A stretch of 64,000 nt of DNA, taken from positions 5,555-69,554 of the forward strand of contig CAZCAI010000006.1 in the NCBI GenBank assembly GCA_964496595.1, read 5' to 3'. The notes under the pieces were generated by a model. That model saw only the letters and a list, made by a program, of their open reading frames with translations, ran no database searches and was not told the origin of the DNA. This DNA comes from JAAAOZ01 sp964496595 (GTDB taxonomy: Bacteria; Chloroflexota; Anaerolineae; B4-G1; SLSP01). The translations under genes and the position numbers were made by a program. Shown one piece after another: positions 31,172 through 41,791 of this stretch (the first letter of the stretch is position 1; the number at the start of each line of letters is the position of its first letter).

Positions 31172-31197
31172 AACGCCCCGCCAACCGGCGGGGCGTT
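31172..31197 (-). terminator. strong intrinsic terminator for the NERD-like gene
   Basis: AACGCCCCGCC and GGCGGGGCGTT form an 11-bp GC-rich stem with a 4-nt loop. On the minus strand it is followed by TTTT, so it ends the gene at 31228-31944. It may also stop transcription from the SPFH operon on the plus strand. Confidence 0.85.
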
Positions 31198-31227
31198 CGT
31201 ATTGAAGTGAAGCGCTTGGAAGCGGGC

Positions 31228-31944
31228 CTACGTTGCCGCTTCCCCCTCATCTTTTTCCTCGATGGGCAATACGGCGAGCAGCTTCTCGCGCATCTCATCG
31301 GGCAAACGGTCGCGACGTCCATCCTTGCGCAGCCAACGCTTGAACTCGGCGGAGCGCAGCGCGGGCACGGGCGATGCCTCCGCCTCCAAGTAGACATCGG
31401 GGTGGATGAAGAGCAACACAGGTCGCACAGGCGCCTCTACATCCTCCGGGAGACGCTTGTTGAGATACCTCTGAAGACGCTCCGCCTCGGAAAGGGCGAA
31501 GCGATGGGCGCGGCTCAAGGTCTCTTGACCCGCCAACTTGCGCAGAAAGCCCAATTTCTCCTGATGTTGCCACGAATTGTTCTCGTATTTGACCTTGCCG
31601 CCGTGCGCTTTGACCGTGATCGTCGTCAGCCCCCCCGGCTCGATCAGCACGAAGGGCGTCGGCAGCTCGTACATCAGCAATGTATAGTCGTCCGTCATCC
31701 CCTTAAGCGCTTCCGGGACTCTTTTGTGATAGGCCATCGGGCCAACGTAGCGATTGCCCAGATAACTGCCGATGACCGAGATCAAAAATCCAATCCAGAC
31801 CAGGATCATCGAAATCCAAATACGAGATGGCTCGACAAAAATAATAGCAGTGGAGATGGCCAACACGATCAGTCCGGTAAGCGGCGCCCATTCCCCCAAT
31901 TTTGTGCGAGTTTCGATGTGCGATTCGTTGACGATAACGCGCAT
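31228..31944 (-). CDS. two-helix membrane protein with NERD-like domain
   Basis: 238 residues. Two membrane helices (about 20-60: APLTGLIVLAISTAIIFV and ISMILVWIGFLISVIGSYL) precede a cytoplasmic domain. That domain has the rhythm of nuclease-related (NERD) proteins: DDYTLLMYELPTPFVLIEPG, then TTITVKAHGGKVKYENNSW, then a helix and RPVLLFIHPDV. The catalytic Asp of active NERD domains (usually D before a hydrophobic strand) is not obvious, so nuclease activity is doubtful. A run of four TTTCC units (31955-31974, read GGAAA on its strand) sits just before its ribosome site AAGGAGA. Membrane topology is clear; the NERD assignment is tentative. Confidence 0.7.
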   Translation of the reverse strand: MRVIVNESHIETRTKLGEWAPLTGLIVLAISTAIIFVEPSRIWISMILVWIGFLISVIGSYLGNRYVGPMAYHKRVPEALKGMTDDYTLLMYELPTPFVLIEPGGLTTITVKAHGGKVKYENNSWQHQEKLGFLRKLAGQETLSRAHRFALSEAERLQRYLNKRLPEDVEAPVRPVLLFIHPDVYLEAEASPVPALRSAEFKRWLRKDGRRDRLPDEMREKLLAVLPIEEKDEGEAAT

Positions 31945-31950
31945 AAAGAT

Positions 31951-31974
31951 CTCCTTTCCTTTCCTTTCCTTTCC
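31951..31974 (-). repeat. pentanucleotide repeat in the 5' leader
   Basis: Four tandem TTTCC units on the plus strand, i.e. GGAAA in the mRNA, ending at the AAGGAG ribosome site of the gene starting at 31944. Copy-number change could create or move Shine-Dalgarno-like sequence. Confidence 0.6.
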
Positions 31975-32008
31975 CTGCTTTGCTGTTATTCCGTTTGGCT
32001 GGCGTTCG

Positions 32009-32758
32009 TTATTCGCCGGACTCTTTTTGTGCTTCTTTCTGCTTTTCCAGGCCCGCTTTGATCGTCTCGATGACGTCGCCGGCCACCGCCTCGCGCGCCT
32101 GGCGGATCGCGTTCTTGACGGCNNNNNNNNNNNNNNNNNNNNNNNNNNNNNNNNNNNNNNNNNNNNNNNNNNNNNNNNNNNNNNNNNNNNNNNNNNNNNN
32201 NNNNNNNNNNNNNNNNNNNNNNTTGGCCAGCAGGCCCACGCGCGGCCGCTCGATGCCCATCACCTGCTCGGCGTAGATCGCGCCGATGTGGGCAAATTGC
32301 ACGAGATAGTCGGGCTTGGGATCGGCGGTGGCGCCCATATCCAACAGCAGCACCGGCCGGAAGGCCAGGGGGTAGAGCGTCGCTAAGGCCGGGCGTCGAA
32401 TGCCTCGGATGCGGCGCAGATCGAAGATGGCCGAGGAGAGCAGGGCGATGGTGTTGCCCGTGGAGACGAAGGCATCCGCCTCGCCGTCCTTGACCATTCG
32501 CATCCCGACCCGAATGGAAGAGTTTTCCTTGCGGCGGACATCCTCCGCGTGATCCTCCATCGTGAGGATCTCCGGGGCGTGCACAACGTGCAGGTTGTCC
32601 AATCCCTCCGTATCGTGCTGCGCCAGTTCCTGGCGGATGCGATCCTCCGGCCCAACCAGGTAGATCTCGTCCCCCCAGGCGCGCGCGGCCATCACGGCCC
32701 CGCCAACATCCGGCCCAGGGCAATTATCTGTACCAAAAGCGTCTACGGCGATGCGCAT
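32009..32758 (-). CDS. plsX: phosphate acyltransferase PlsX, interrupted by an assembly gap
   Basis: PlsX makes acyl-phosphate from acyl-ACP for phospholipid synthesis, as a peripheral membrane enzyme. The N-terminus MRIAVDAFGTDNCPGPDVGG is the family start (usual form MKIAVDAMGGDxAP), followed by SSIRVGMRMVKDGEADAFVSTGNT and LLLDMGATADPKPDYL. After the gap only the last helix remains (AVKNAIRQAREAV). About 216 residues are present against some 330-345 in the family, so roughly 110-130 residues are missing. The 100 N therefore understate the gap, and no flanking overlap is seen. GGAGG precedes the ATG by seven bases. No fab genes adjoin it here. Confidence 0.93.
   Translation of the reverse strand: MRIAVDAFGTDNCPGPDVGGAVMAARAWGDEIYLVGPEDRIRQELAQHDTEGLDNLHVVHAPEILTMEDHAEDVRRKENSSIRVGMRMVKDGEADAFVSTGNTIALLSSAIFDLRRIRGIRRPALATLYPLAFRPVLLLDMGATADPKPDYLVQFAHIGAIYAEQVMGIERPRVGLLAXXXXXXXXXXXXXXXXXXXXXXXXXXXXXXXXXXAVKNAIRQAREAVAGDVIETIKAGLEKQKEAQKESGE
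32123..32222. other. true scaffold gap inside plsX (100 N placeholder)
   Basis: The sequences on the two sides do not overlap and the protein lacks a block of conserved PlsX sequence, so real bases are missing and the N length is arbitrary. Confidence 0.85.
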
Positions 32759-32805
32759 AGATTACCTCCAGAATTTGCGGCCTTCTAAATCAAAGTCAGC
32801 GCGGA

Positions 32806-32911
32806 GTATTCCGTAAAACGTATCGCGTAATTTGTTGTGTAAACTTTGCACATTTACCAATCGAATCTCGTAACCAAGTTCATTACGGAGTACGAAATAC
32901 GGAATACGTTT
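32806..32911. repeat. R6 element (TACG-type inverted repeat), copy 1
   Basis: Left end GTATTCCGTAAAACGTATCG and the reverse complement of the right end agree at 20 of 26 positions. Related elements lie at 46588-46692 and 57093-57187; the interior ACATTTACCAATCGAATCT of copy 1 matches copy 2 reversed. Confidence 0.7.
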
Positions 32912-32948
32912 CCTGTTGTGACCGTTATCTATCCCCCTAATTCGTGGC

Positions 32949-35855
32949 CTACGCCCCCCACCACGGCGGTTCATCCGGCGGCGGGACGTACCACAGATCC
33001 TCAAACTCGTCGGTGACCGGCTCGGAGGCGACCGACTGGCCCGCCAACCAGCGCTGCGCGACGATGGGCAGCTCCTCGCGCGATCCCTTACGGATTTGGG
33101 GATCAGGGAGAGAGTTGAGGAACCGCTGTCCGTAGCGCCGCGAGAGCAGGCGATGATCCATCACCACGACGATCCCCTGATCGGAAGCTTTACGGATCAG
33201 CCGCCCGAAGCCCTGCATAAAGCGCAGCGTGGCCTCCGGCACCATATACTCCATAAAGGGGTTTTCGTAGCGCCCGGCGCGCGCCTCGACGATGGGATCG
33301 TTCGGCACATCGAAGGGGAGTTTGGTGATGACCAGACACGAAAGCGACTCACCGGAGATATCGATGCCCTCCCAGAAAGATCGGGTGCCCAAGAGCACGG
33401 CCTTGTCATGTTGCTGGAAATTATCCAGCAGTTGCGCGCGCGAGCTGCCCTCGCCCTGCGCGAAGACCGTGATGCCCTCCTGGGCCAACGCGCCCGTGAG
33501 TGCCTTCGATGCGTGGCGCAGTTGGTTGTACGAGGTGAAGAGCGCCATCCCGCGCCCCTCCGTCGCGCGGAAAAGCCGCAGCAGCGTCGCGTTGACCGCC
33601 TGCTGATAGCCGCGCTTGCCGGGATCGGGGATGTCGGTCACTAAGTAGAGCAGCGCCACGTTGGGGTAATCAAAGGGCGAGCCGACTGTCAACTCCCGCG
33701 AGTTGTCCGCGCCTAACCGCTCCCGCATATAGTCGAAGTCGCCGCCCGCGCGCAGCGTCGCCGAGGTCAGGACCACGGAGCGATTCTTCTTGAAGACGTG
33801 CTCCTGAAGCATCGGCCCCACGTCCAAGGGCACGGCGTTGAGGATAATGGGCATTTGATAGCGCGGCTTCTCGATCCAGTAGATGGCGTTTTCCTTCGGC
33901 TCGGCGATCATCGCGTGGAGTTGGCCGTGCGCCGCCGCTAACCGGCGAGCGATGCCGATCACCTGGAATTGCAGCGCCTCCAGCGCTTCGGCGTCCGGCG
34001 TGTTGAGCCGCATCAGATCATCCAGGCCCTCGGCCAACTGCTGCAACCCCTCGGCCACCGTGCCCATCGGCTCGGAGGCGCGCGACCAGGCCAGCTCCAC
34101 ATCCCGCCAGCCTGGCTGCTCGCGCAGTTCCGCGGTGAGGCGCAGTCGCGCGGAATAGTGCGGATTCTGTTGGGTGATGTTGTCATCGGCGAAGATCTCG
34201 GCGGTGTCGAAGACCTCCTCCAGGCGGCGCATCACATAGTCGGCGCCGTCTTCCAGATGGACGATGGCGCGCTCCAGCGGGACTCTGACCTTGTGCGGCA
34301 TCGTGTTGGCAATCTGCCGAATTTGGTAGAAGACGCCGGGCGATTTACCATGTTGCCGTTGGAGATCCTCCAGCGCGTAGCGCAACCCTGGCCAACTGGC
34401 CTCCGCGCGCAGCGATTCGGTCGCCGCCCGCTCCAGGTGATGGGCCTCGTCGATGATCAGCAGATCGTACTCCGGCAGTACGCGGTGATTGGTCACGATG
34501 TCGGCCAGGAGCAGGGCATGATTGATGACGAGGACGTGGGCGCCTTCGGCCTTGGCCCGCGCGCGATAGAAGAACTCATCCTCATCGGCGAGCGGCGCGC
34601 ACGACTCATCGGCGGCCGAGATGCTATGCCAGATGCCGCGCTCCTCCCGCGTGGGGAAGAAGAGCGCGTCGCCGTCGCCATCGACGGTGTGGGGCAGCCA
34701 GCAGAGCACCTTAGCCAGCACGCGCATCTCGTGATGGTTGCGCGGCCCGCGCTGGCGCAGCGCCGTGAAAGATCGCATACAGAGGTAGTGCGAGCGCCCC
34801 TTGAGAATCTGATACCGAAAATCGAAGGGGAGAACGTCCGCCAGGGCGGGCAGGTCTTTGCCGACCAGTTGCTCCTGCAAGTTGATGGTGTTGGTGGAGA
34901 CAACCACGCGCTGCCCGTTCTGGACGGCCCAGTGGAGCGCGGGCAGCAGGTAGGCAATCGATTTGCCCGTGCCGGTGCCGGCCTCCACCATCAGATGGGC
35001 GCTGTCGTTGAAGGCCTGCGCCACAGCCTGCAACATATTCACCTGCTGCTCGCGGTACTCGTACTCCGGAAAGGCCTGGGCGACGGCGCTATCTTCATCC
35101 AAGAGGCGGGTGAGCGCGTCGATATCCAGCGGTTCGGTCGTCTCGTGCGGCGCGAGGGGCGGCGGCGGGTCCTCGTCAAACGCCAAGATGCCCACCTTGC
35201 CCTCGCTCCGCGAGGCCAGTTGCGCGCCAATCGCGCCCTGGATGCCCTGCTCGCGGCGGAAGTAGTTCGCATCGCGGAAGAAGTTGGCCGGCCCCCAATT
35301 CACCTGCCGGCCCAGGCGGATGATCTCCGCCCGCGTTTCCGATGGCAGCTCGGCGGCGCGCTTCATCAGGGCGACGAAGAGCCGGTAGGTCATCCGGGCG
35401 TCATCCAAAGCGCGATGGGTCTGCTCCGGCAGGCCGGGCACGACGATGCCCAGCTCCGCGACGAGATTTTCCAGGCTGTAGCGGCTGGCGTGGGGGACTA
35501 AAATGCCCGCCAACTCGAAGGTGTCGACGGCGGGATGGCCGTAGAAGGCGCCGTGCCGCTGGAGGAAGGCGAGATCGAATTGGATGCTATGGCCGACGAT
35601 CAGATCGCGACCCACGAAGTCGACGACGTCGCGGGACGCCTCCCGAATGCCGGGCGCGCCTTTGACGTGGTTATCCGTGATGCCGGTCAACTCGGTGATA
35701 AAATCGGGGATGCTGCGGCCGGGATTGACGAAGGTGGAGAAGGTTTCCAGGATATGCTCGCCCTGAAAGCGCACCGCGCCAATCTCGATGATGGCCTCCT
35801 TGTCTGGGTCCAGGCCTGTGGTCTCCAAATCTAACGCGACGTAAGTTTTAGCCAT
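32949..35855 (-). CDS. dinG: DinG-type helicase with N-terminal DnaQ-like exonuclease
   Basis: 968 residues. Residues about 1-170 are a DEDD 3'-5' exonuclease: LDLETTGLD, later HSIQFDLAFL and HRALDDARMT. An XPD/DinG superfamily-2 helicase follows, with Walker A GTGTGKS near 292, DEAH box near 466 and the C-terminal motif RFMQGFGRLIRK. In iron-sulfur DinG enzymes four Cys bind the cluster between these motifs. Here only C in HYLCMRS, C in VLCWLPHT and C in DESCAPL remain, and the usual fourth position reads DEFFYRA. The cluster is therefore probably lost, as in Bacillus DinG, which also carries the exonuclease fusion. It acts on DNA in repair or nuclease turnover. Likely monocistronic. Confidence 0.94.
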   Translation of the reverse strand: MAKTYVALDLETTGLDPDKEAIIEIGAVRFQGEHILETFSTFVNPGRSIPDFITELTGITDNHVKGAPGIREASRDVVDFVGRDLIVGHSIQFDLAFLQRHGAFYGHPAVDTFELAGILVPHASRYSLENLVAELGIVVPGLPEQTHRALDDARMTYRLFVALMKRAAELPSETRAEIIRLGRQVNWGPANFFRDANYFRREQGIQGAIGAQLASRSEGKVGILAFDEDPPPPLAPHETTEPLDIDALTRLLDEDSAVAQAFPEYEYREQQVNMLQAVAQAFNDSAHLMVEAGTGTGKSIAYLLPALHWAVQNGQRVVVSTNTINLQEQLVGKDLPALADVLPFDFRYQILKGRSHYLCMRSFTALRQRGPRNHHEMRVLAKVLCWLPHTVDGDGDALFFPTREERGIWHSISAADESCAPLADEDEFFYRARAKAEGAHVLVINHALLLADIVTNHRVLPEYDLLIIDEAHHLERAATESLRAEASWPGLRYALEDLQRQHGKSPGVFYQIRQIANTMPHKVRVPLERAIVHLEDGADYVMRRLEEVFDTAEIFADDNITQQNPHYSARLRLTAELREQPGWRDVELAWSRASEPMGTVAEGLQQLAEGLDDLMRLNTPDAEALEALQFQVIGIARRLAAAHGQLHAMIAEPKENAIYWIEKPRYQMPIILNAVPLDVGPMLQEHVFKKNRSVVLTSATLRAGGDFDYMRERLGADNSRELTVGSPFDYPNVALLYLVTDIPDPGKRGYQQAVNATLLRLFRATEGRGMALFTSYNQLRHASKALTGALAQEGITVFAQGEGSSRAQLLDNFQQHDKAVLLGTRSFWEGIDISGESLSCLVITKLPFDVPNDPIVEARAGRYENPFMEYMVPEATLRFMQGFGRLIRKASDQGIVVVMDHRLLSRRYGQRFLNSLPDPQIRKGSREELPIVAQRWLAGQSVASEPVTDEFEDLWYVPPPDEPPWWGA

Positions 35856-35985
35856 AGGTTCCTTTCGTATCGTAGCGGCGTCTCGTTTCTCAAAACCCGG
35901 CGCTGAAGCACCAGGCTAAAAGAGCAAAGCCTCCCTCGGAGGCTCGACATTAGCCCATAGGGCTTTGTTCTCTTAGGGCTAAGGA

Positions 35986-36044
35986 GGAAATAACTTTCCC
36001 ATTTAGGGGCTACATGTAGCCGTAAAAACGGGTAAGTTATTTCC
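35986..36044. repeat. 59-bp near-perfect palindrome
   Basis: GGAAATAACTT at the left pairs with AAGTTATTTCC at the right, with a CTACATGTAG palindrome at the centre. It lies in the 417-bp space between dinG and valS. The neighbouring hairpin AGCCTCC/GGAGGCT (about 35927-35943) sits inside a wider inverted pair AAAGAGCAAAGCC/GGCTTTGTTCTCTT. No gene is seen in this space. Confidence 0.7.
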
Positions 36045-36095
36045 TTCTCTTCTATCCCCGCGCGGCGCGGGCGATAACTATTCTCAAAATGGGGA

Positions 36096-36168
36096 ACTTC
36101 TCCGCTGAAAGATCTAAAAATCCGTATGATCCGTGAAAATCCGTGAGCTATTTTCTTAAAATCTCCAG
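36096..36168 (+). repeat. R5 fragment (shared with the element upstream of valS)
   Basis: AACTTCTCCGCTGA, then AGATCTAAAAATCCGT, TGATCCGTGAAAATCCG and GAGCTATTTTCT recur with few changes at 39690-39757 inside the inverted-repeat element of the valS leader. Here the outer ends are not preserved. Confidence 0.7.
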
Positions 36169-36230
36169 CGCGCCGCGCCGTCTCCCAATGTGCAATTATA
36201 CACTGATAAGGAAACATAGGGAAGAAAATT

Positions 36231-36263
36231 AGGCCCGAAGGATTTCTGAAAACCTTCGGGCCT
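36231..36263 (-). terminator. intrinsic terminator of valS
   Basis: AGGCCCGAAGG and CCTTCGGGCCT form a perfect 11-bp stem, 9 bp after the valS stop. On the minus strand a T-rich run (TAATTTTCTTCC) follows. Confidence 0.88.
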
Positions 36264-36272
36264 GAGGAAAGA

Positions 36273-39014
<2,742 letters not shown>

Positions 39015-39040
39015 TGTTCTCCTCCTTGAGTACGAAAATG

Positions 39041-39502
39041 TTAGTTTTTGCATAAAGTTACAAGTGTTTTGGAAAGCTTACGAGGTACACCTCGAATCAA
39101 AAGTTCCTGTTTCTCCCAAGTGTATGCTAACTCACGTAGCTCATTATAAGTAATCTTATCCTTATGCGCTTGGTGTAATTTTCCGAGAACAAATTTCCCG
39201 TTCAATTCATCTATTGCATACTTTACAATTTTACGCTCTAACTTACTTACAGAGGGTAACTCTTGGGTTTCTTGCTTTGGTCTTTTCAACCAAAAAGTAT
39301 TAACCGACGCACCGTCGCTATCTCTTACACGTTCTTGTGAATTCATGATTTCCCAACCCTGTTCACCCATTCTGAAAAATATTGGATAGAAATCACCAGA
39401 ACCTTCATTATCCAATGAGCGAACAGAGCTACGGACAGTCCATTTATCAGAGTATCCTGGTAAAACACGAACTATAATATGAGCGTACTCCCATTTCTGC
39501 AT
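39041..39502 (-). CDS. hypothetical protein, N-terminus like DUF4177, between the T-box and valS
   Basis: 153 residues from the ATG at 39502, which has GGAGG eight bases upstream; an upstream ATG lacks one. The start MQKWEYAHIIV with the later GEQGWEIMN follows the WEY...GWEL pattern of DUF4177 proteins. The rest is unrecognised: a helical, basic region (KLERKIVKYAIDELNGKF, GKLHQAHKDKITYNELRELA). It is much more AT-rich than its neighbours, which suggests recent acquisition. It sits between the T-box terminator and valS, so it should be induced with valS when tRNA-Val is uncharged. Function unknown. Confidence 0.75.
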   Translation of the reverse strand: MQKWEYAHIIVRVLPGYSDKWTVRSSVRSLDNEGSGDFYPIFFRMGEQGWEIMNSQERVRDSDGASVNTFWLKRPKQETQELPSVSKLERKIVKYAIDELNGKFVLGKLHQAHKDKITYNELRELAYTWEKQELLIRGVPRKLSKTLVTLCKN

Positions 39503-39536
39503 AAATATCCTCCACAATCTTAAAACTGACACTAAT

Positions 39537-39769
39537 CACCGGACACCTCTTAGCTCACGGATAAACACGGATTAACACAGATATTTTTTAGTTTTTATAT
39601 TGCAGAAAGAGCTATTACGGGAATGTGAGGGTAAAATTCAACCTTAAACTTGTCCAAATGGACGTCAGCGGTAAGATACCCATCAAGATGGAGAACTTCT
39701 CCGCTGAGAGATCTAAAAATCCGTGTGATCCGTGAAAATCCGCGAGCTATTTTCTAAAAGTGTCCGGTG
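39537..39769 (-). repeat. inverted-repeat element R5 inside the valS leader
   Basis: Ends are a perfect 10-bp inverted repeat, CACCGGACAC and GTGTCCGGTG. The flanks ACTAAT and ACTAGG share ACTA, a possible imperfect target duplication. The interior has CACGGATAAACACGGATTAA-type sequence. A partial relative is at 36096-36168. It lies between the T-box terminator and the first gene of the transcript. Confidence 0.75.
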
Positions 39770-39786
39770 ACTAGGAACTGATATAC

Positions 39787-40071
39787 AAAAAAGCCCGCCT
39801 CGTCGTAGGGACGAAGCAGGCTCCGTGGTACCACCCTGATTCGCCGGACAGGCCGGCGCACTCGGTCATCCTCCAAGTTGGGTAATTACGCTTTAGATGA
39901 AGGATGCTCGCTGTAACGGGCGAACCCGTAGCGACTTACTCGGTTTCAGTCGCTCGACTCCTGGGCGACCTTCGATGGCGGTTCTGGAGAGGGCTTTCAG
40001 CCGATGGCCCTCCTCTCTTTTCCAGCTCCGGGATCATCTACTCTTCCCATTCGCCGTCTTTGGCTTATATG
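39787..40071 (-). promoter_or_regulatory. T-box riboswitch, valine-specific
   Basis: Read on the minus strand. The T-box AGGGTGGTACCACGG covers 39823-39837, and a GC-rich hairpin with six T (39787-39821) is the terminator. In stem I the specifier loop lies between lower stem UGGG/CCCA and upper stem GAUG/CAUC. Its 5' strand has AGUA and its 3' strand reads GAAGGUCG, giving specifier GUC (39967-39969), a valine codon. The UGGU bulge fits a tRNA with discriminator A, as tRNA-Val has. It should allow read-through into the small gene and valS when tRNA-Val is uncharged. Confidence 0.95.
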
Positions 40072-40077
40072 AATGAC

Positions 40078-40106
40078 ATTATAAAGCGGTCATTGGAGAT
40101 TGTCAA
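40078..40106 (-). promoter_or_regulatory. promoter of the T-box-valS transcript
   Basis: On the minus strand TTGACA (40101-40106) and TATAAT (40078-40083) are perfect boxes with a 17-bp spacer. Transcription should begin near 40071, just before T-box stem I. Confidence 0.9.
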
Positions 40107-40123
40107 CTTTGTAAATGGTCGTA

Positions 40124-40151
40124 GTAGAGACGCAAAATTTTGCGTCTCTAC
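40124..40151. repeat. 28-bp perfect palindrome between divergent promoters
   Basis: GTAGAGACGCAAAA followed directly by its reverse complement. This GTAGAGACGC...GCGTCTCTAC type is a dispersed palindrome I recall from several bacterial phyla. It lies between the valS and M23 promoters. Confidence 0.8.
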
Positions 40152-40154
40152 GAT

Positions 40155-40183
40155 TTGACATTTTACTGGTTTTTCGCTATGAT
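40155..40183 (+). promoter_or_regulatory. promoter of the M23 peptidase gene
   Basis: TTGACA (40155-40160) and TATGAT (40178-40183) with a 17-bp spacer, about 54 bp before the chosen start at 40237. Confidence 0.8.
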
Positions 40184-40236
40184 TGATAGGTGTTGTGCTC
40201 ACACACTCGAAATCATTCTTTATCTTCGAGGAATTT

Positions 40237-41697
40237 ATGCGACGAAAAGGCCCATATCTTTTTCTTGTCCTAGTCCTTGTTTGTTTGGCGCAGGTATCGG
40301 TTGACGTTGTCTCCGCACACCTGGATGTCGCCGGTACACCCCCCGACCAGACGCAAGTCGATGACATTCCCCAAGAATTGACGTATGCTGGCGCTGCCCC
40401 AGGTGAGCCGCGCGATGATGCGGCGGCGTCGCGGTCGCGTCCGCGCGCCATTCGCTATCTTCCGCTCAGGGGCGCTGAATGGATCACCACTACGGTGCAA
40501 GCCGGCGATGAGTTGGGCTGTATAGCTCATCAGGGTGGCGTGCCGTGGGAGGCCGTCGCGCAGGCGAACCAACTTCTTAATCCCACTACGCTTCTTTTTA
40601 GTGCGGCGAATGAGGCGATGGATTTTTACGTACCCCTCGCGGCGATGGTGGGTCGCATCACGGCGGCGCGCCGGTATGACACACCCCTGAGTCTTGCCGT
40701 CCAGCACAACCTCTCCACGTGGGACATCGCCCGTCACAATCCCCTGCCGCTTTATGAAGGGGCCTCGCTGCGTCTGCCCGGCGCTTCCGATGGTGACGAG
40801 ACAGCGCGCTGCCGTCCCTATCCCCTGGTGGATGTGACGCTCTCCGATGCGCCGGTGGTGCGGGGTCGGACGACGGTGGTCTCGATTGAGACGGCGGAAC
40901 CGGCGACGTGCGAGGTGAGTTACCTGGGCCAGACGGAGCCGTGCTATACGGACGATCAGCAGCATTTCTATGCGTTCCTGGGCCTGTCGGCGTTGATGTC
41001 GCCGGGCGCGTATGATGTGACGCTGCATTTGCACGCGGACGGCTTGGATGTGGACGCCAGCTTCCCCCTGGAGGTTGAGGCGGGGCGCTACGGCTTCCAG
41101 TTCATCGATCCGCCGCCGAGTCTGAACAGGCTCTTGGATGCGGCGCTGATGTCGCGCGAGTTGGAGTATCTCGCATTCTGGCGCCTGGTGCGCTCGCCCG
41201 AACGGCGCTGGCAATTCCCGCTGCGCTTTCCGCTGCCGCGTCCCGCGTCGGTCTCGGCGGGGTATGGCGACCGGCGCTCGTATGGCGGGATGGTAGATGG
41301 CTACCACTCCGGCGTCGATTATCGGATCTGGAGCGGCGTCCCGGTGCTGGCCCCCGCCGATGGCGTGGTTATCCTGACCGACACGCTGGAGATGCGCGGC
41401 AATGTGGTGCTGATCAATCACGGCTGGGGGTTGGTGACCGGCTACTGGCACCTTTCGAAGATCGACGTCAATATCGGGGATGAGGTAAAGCGCGGCGAGC
41501 CGTTCGCCTACGTGGGGAACACAGGGCTGTCTACCGGCTCGCATCTGCACTGGGAGATGTGGGTCAATGGCGTCTCTGTCGATGCGGAGCAGTGGTTGGA
41601 TCCCGACGGCTTAGCGGCGGAGTTGCCGCCCTTCGATGCGCCGGCGGTCTACACGACGTCCGATCCTATGCCGTTACCAGAAAGTCAGGCGCGGTGA
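40237..41697 (+). CDS. secreted M23-family peptidoglycan endopeptidase with LysM-like region
   Basis: 486 residues from the ATG at 40237 (GAGGA six bases upstream); the frame extends 18 codons further, which would bury the signal peptide. The N-terminus MRRKGPYLFLVLVLVCLAQV is a signal sequence. Residues about 80-190 resemble two degenerate LysM modules (TTVQAGDELGCIAHQGGV; LSLAVQHNLSTWDIARHN), which bind glycan chains. The C-terminal M23 domain has HSGVD near 357 and SHLHWE near 436, giving the His, Asp and HxH zinc ligands. It should cleave peptide crosslinks or act in wall remodelling outside the membrane. Monocistronic, with its own promoter and terminator. Confidence 0.93.
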   Translation: MRRKGPYLFLVLVLVCLAQVSVDVVSAHLDVAGTPPDQTQVDDIPQELTYAGAAPGEPRDDAAASRSRPRAIRYLPLRGAEWITTTVQAGDELGCIAHQGGVPWEAVAQANQLLNPTTLLFSAANEAMDFYVPLAAMVGRITAARRYDTPLSLAVQHNLSTWDIARHNPLPLYEGASLRLPGASDGDETARCRPYPLVDVTLSDAPVVRGRTTVVSIETAEPATCEVSYLGQTEPCYTDDQQHFYAFLGLSALMSPGAYDVTLHLHADGLDVDASFPLEVEAGRYGFQFIDPPPSLNRLLDAALMSRELEYLAFWRLVRSPERRWQFPLRFPLPRPASVSAGYGDRRSYGGMVDGYHSGVDYRIWSGVPVLAPADGVVILTDTLEMRGNVVLINHGWGLVTGYWHLSKIDVNIGDEVKRGEPFAYVGNTGLSTGSHLHWEMWVNGVSVDAEQWLDPDGLAAELPPFDAPAVYTTSDPMPLPESQAR

Positions 41698-41741
41698 TGT
41701 GCGACTGATTTTTCTTCGTCGAGGATCAATCATAACAACCC

Positions 41742-41769
41742 GCCGATGTCCACGGACATCGGCTTTTTT
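41742..41769 (+). terminator. intrinsic terminator of the M23 gene
   Basis: GCCGATGTCC and GGACATCGGC form a tight hairpin followed by six T, 44 bp after the stop codon. Confidence 0.9.
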
Positions 41770-41791
41770 GTCTTAGCAAAGGGAGGTCACG

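Noticed and set aside
31003..32061. Plus-strand open frame of about 350 codons covering the 130-bp element and the NERD-like gene
   Set aside because: It runs through a repeat element and opposite a real gene, with no domain and no ribosome site.
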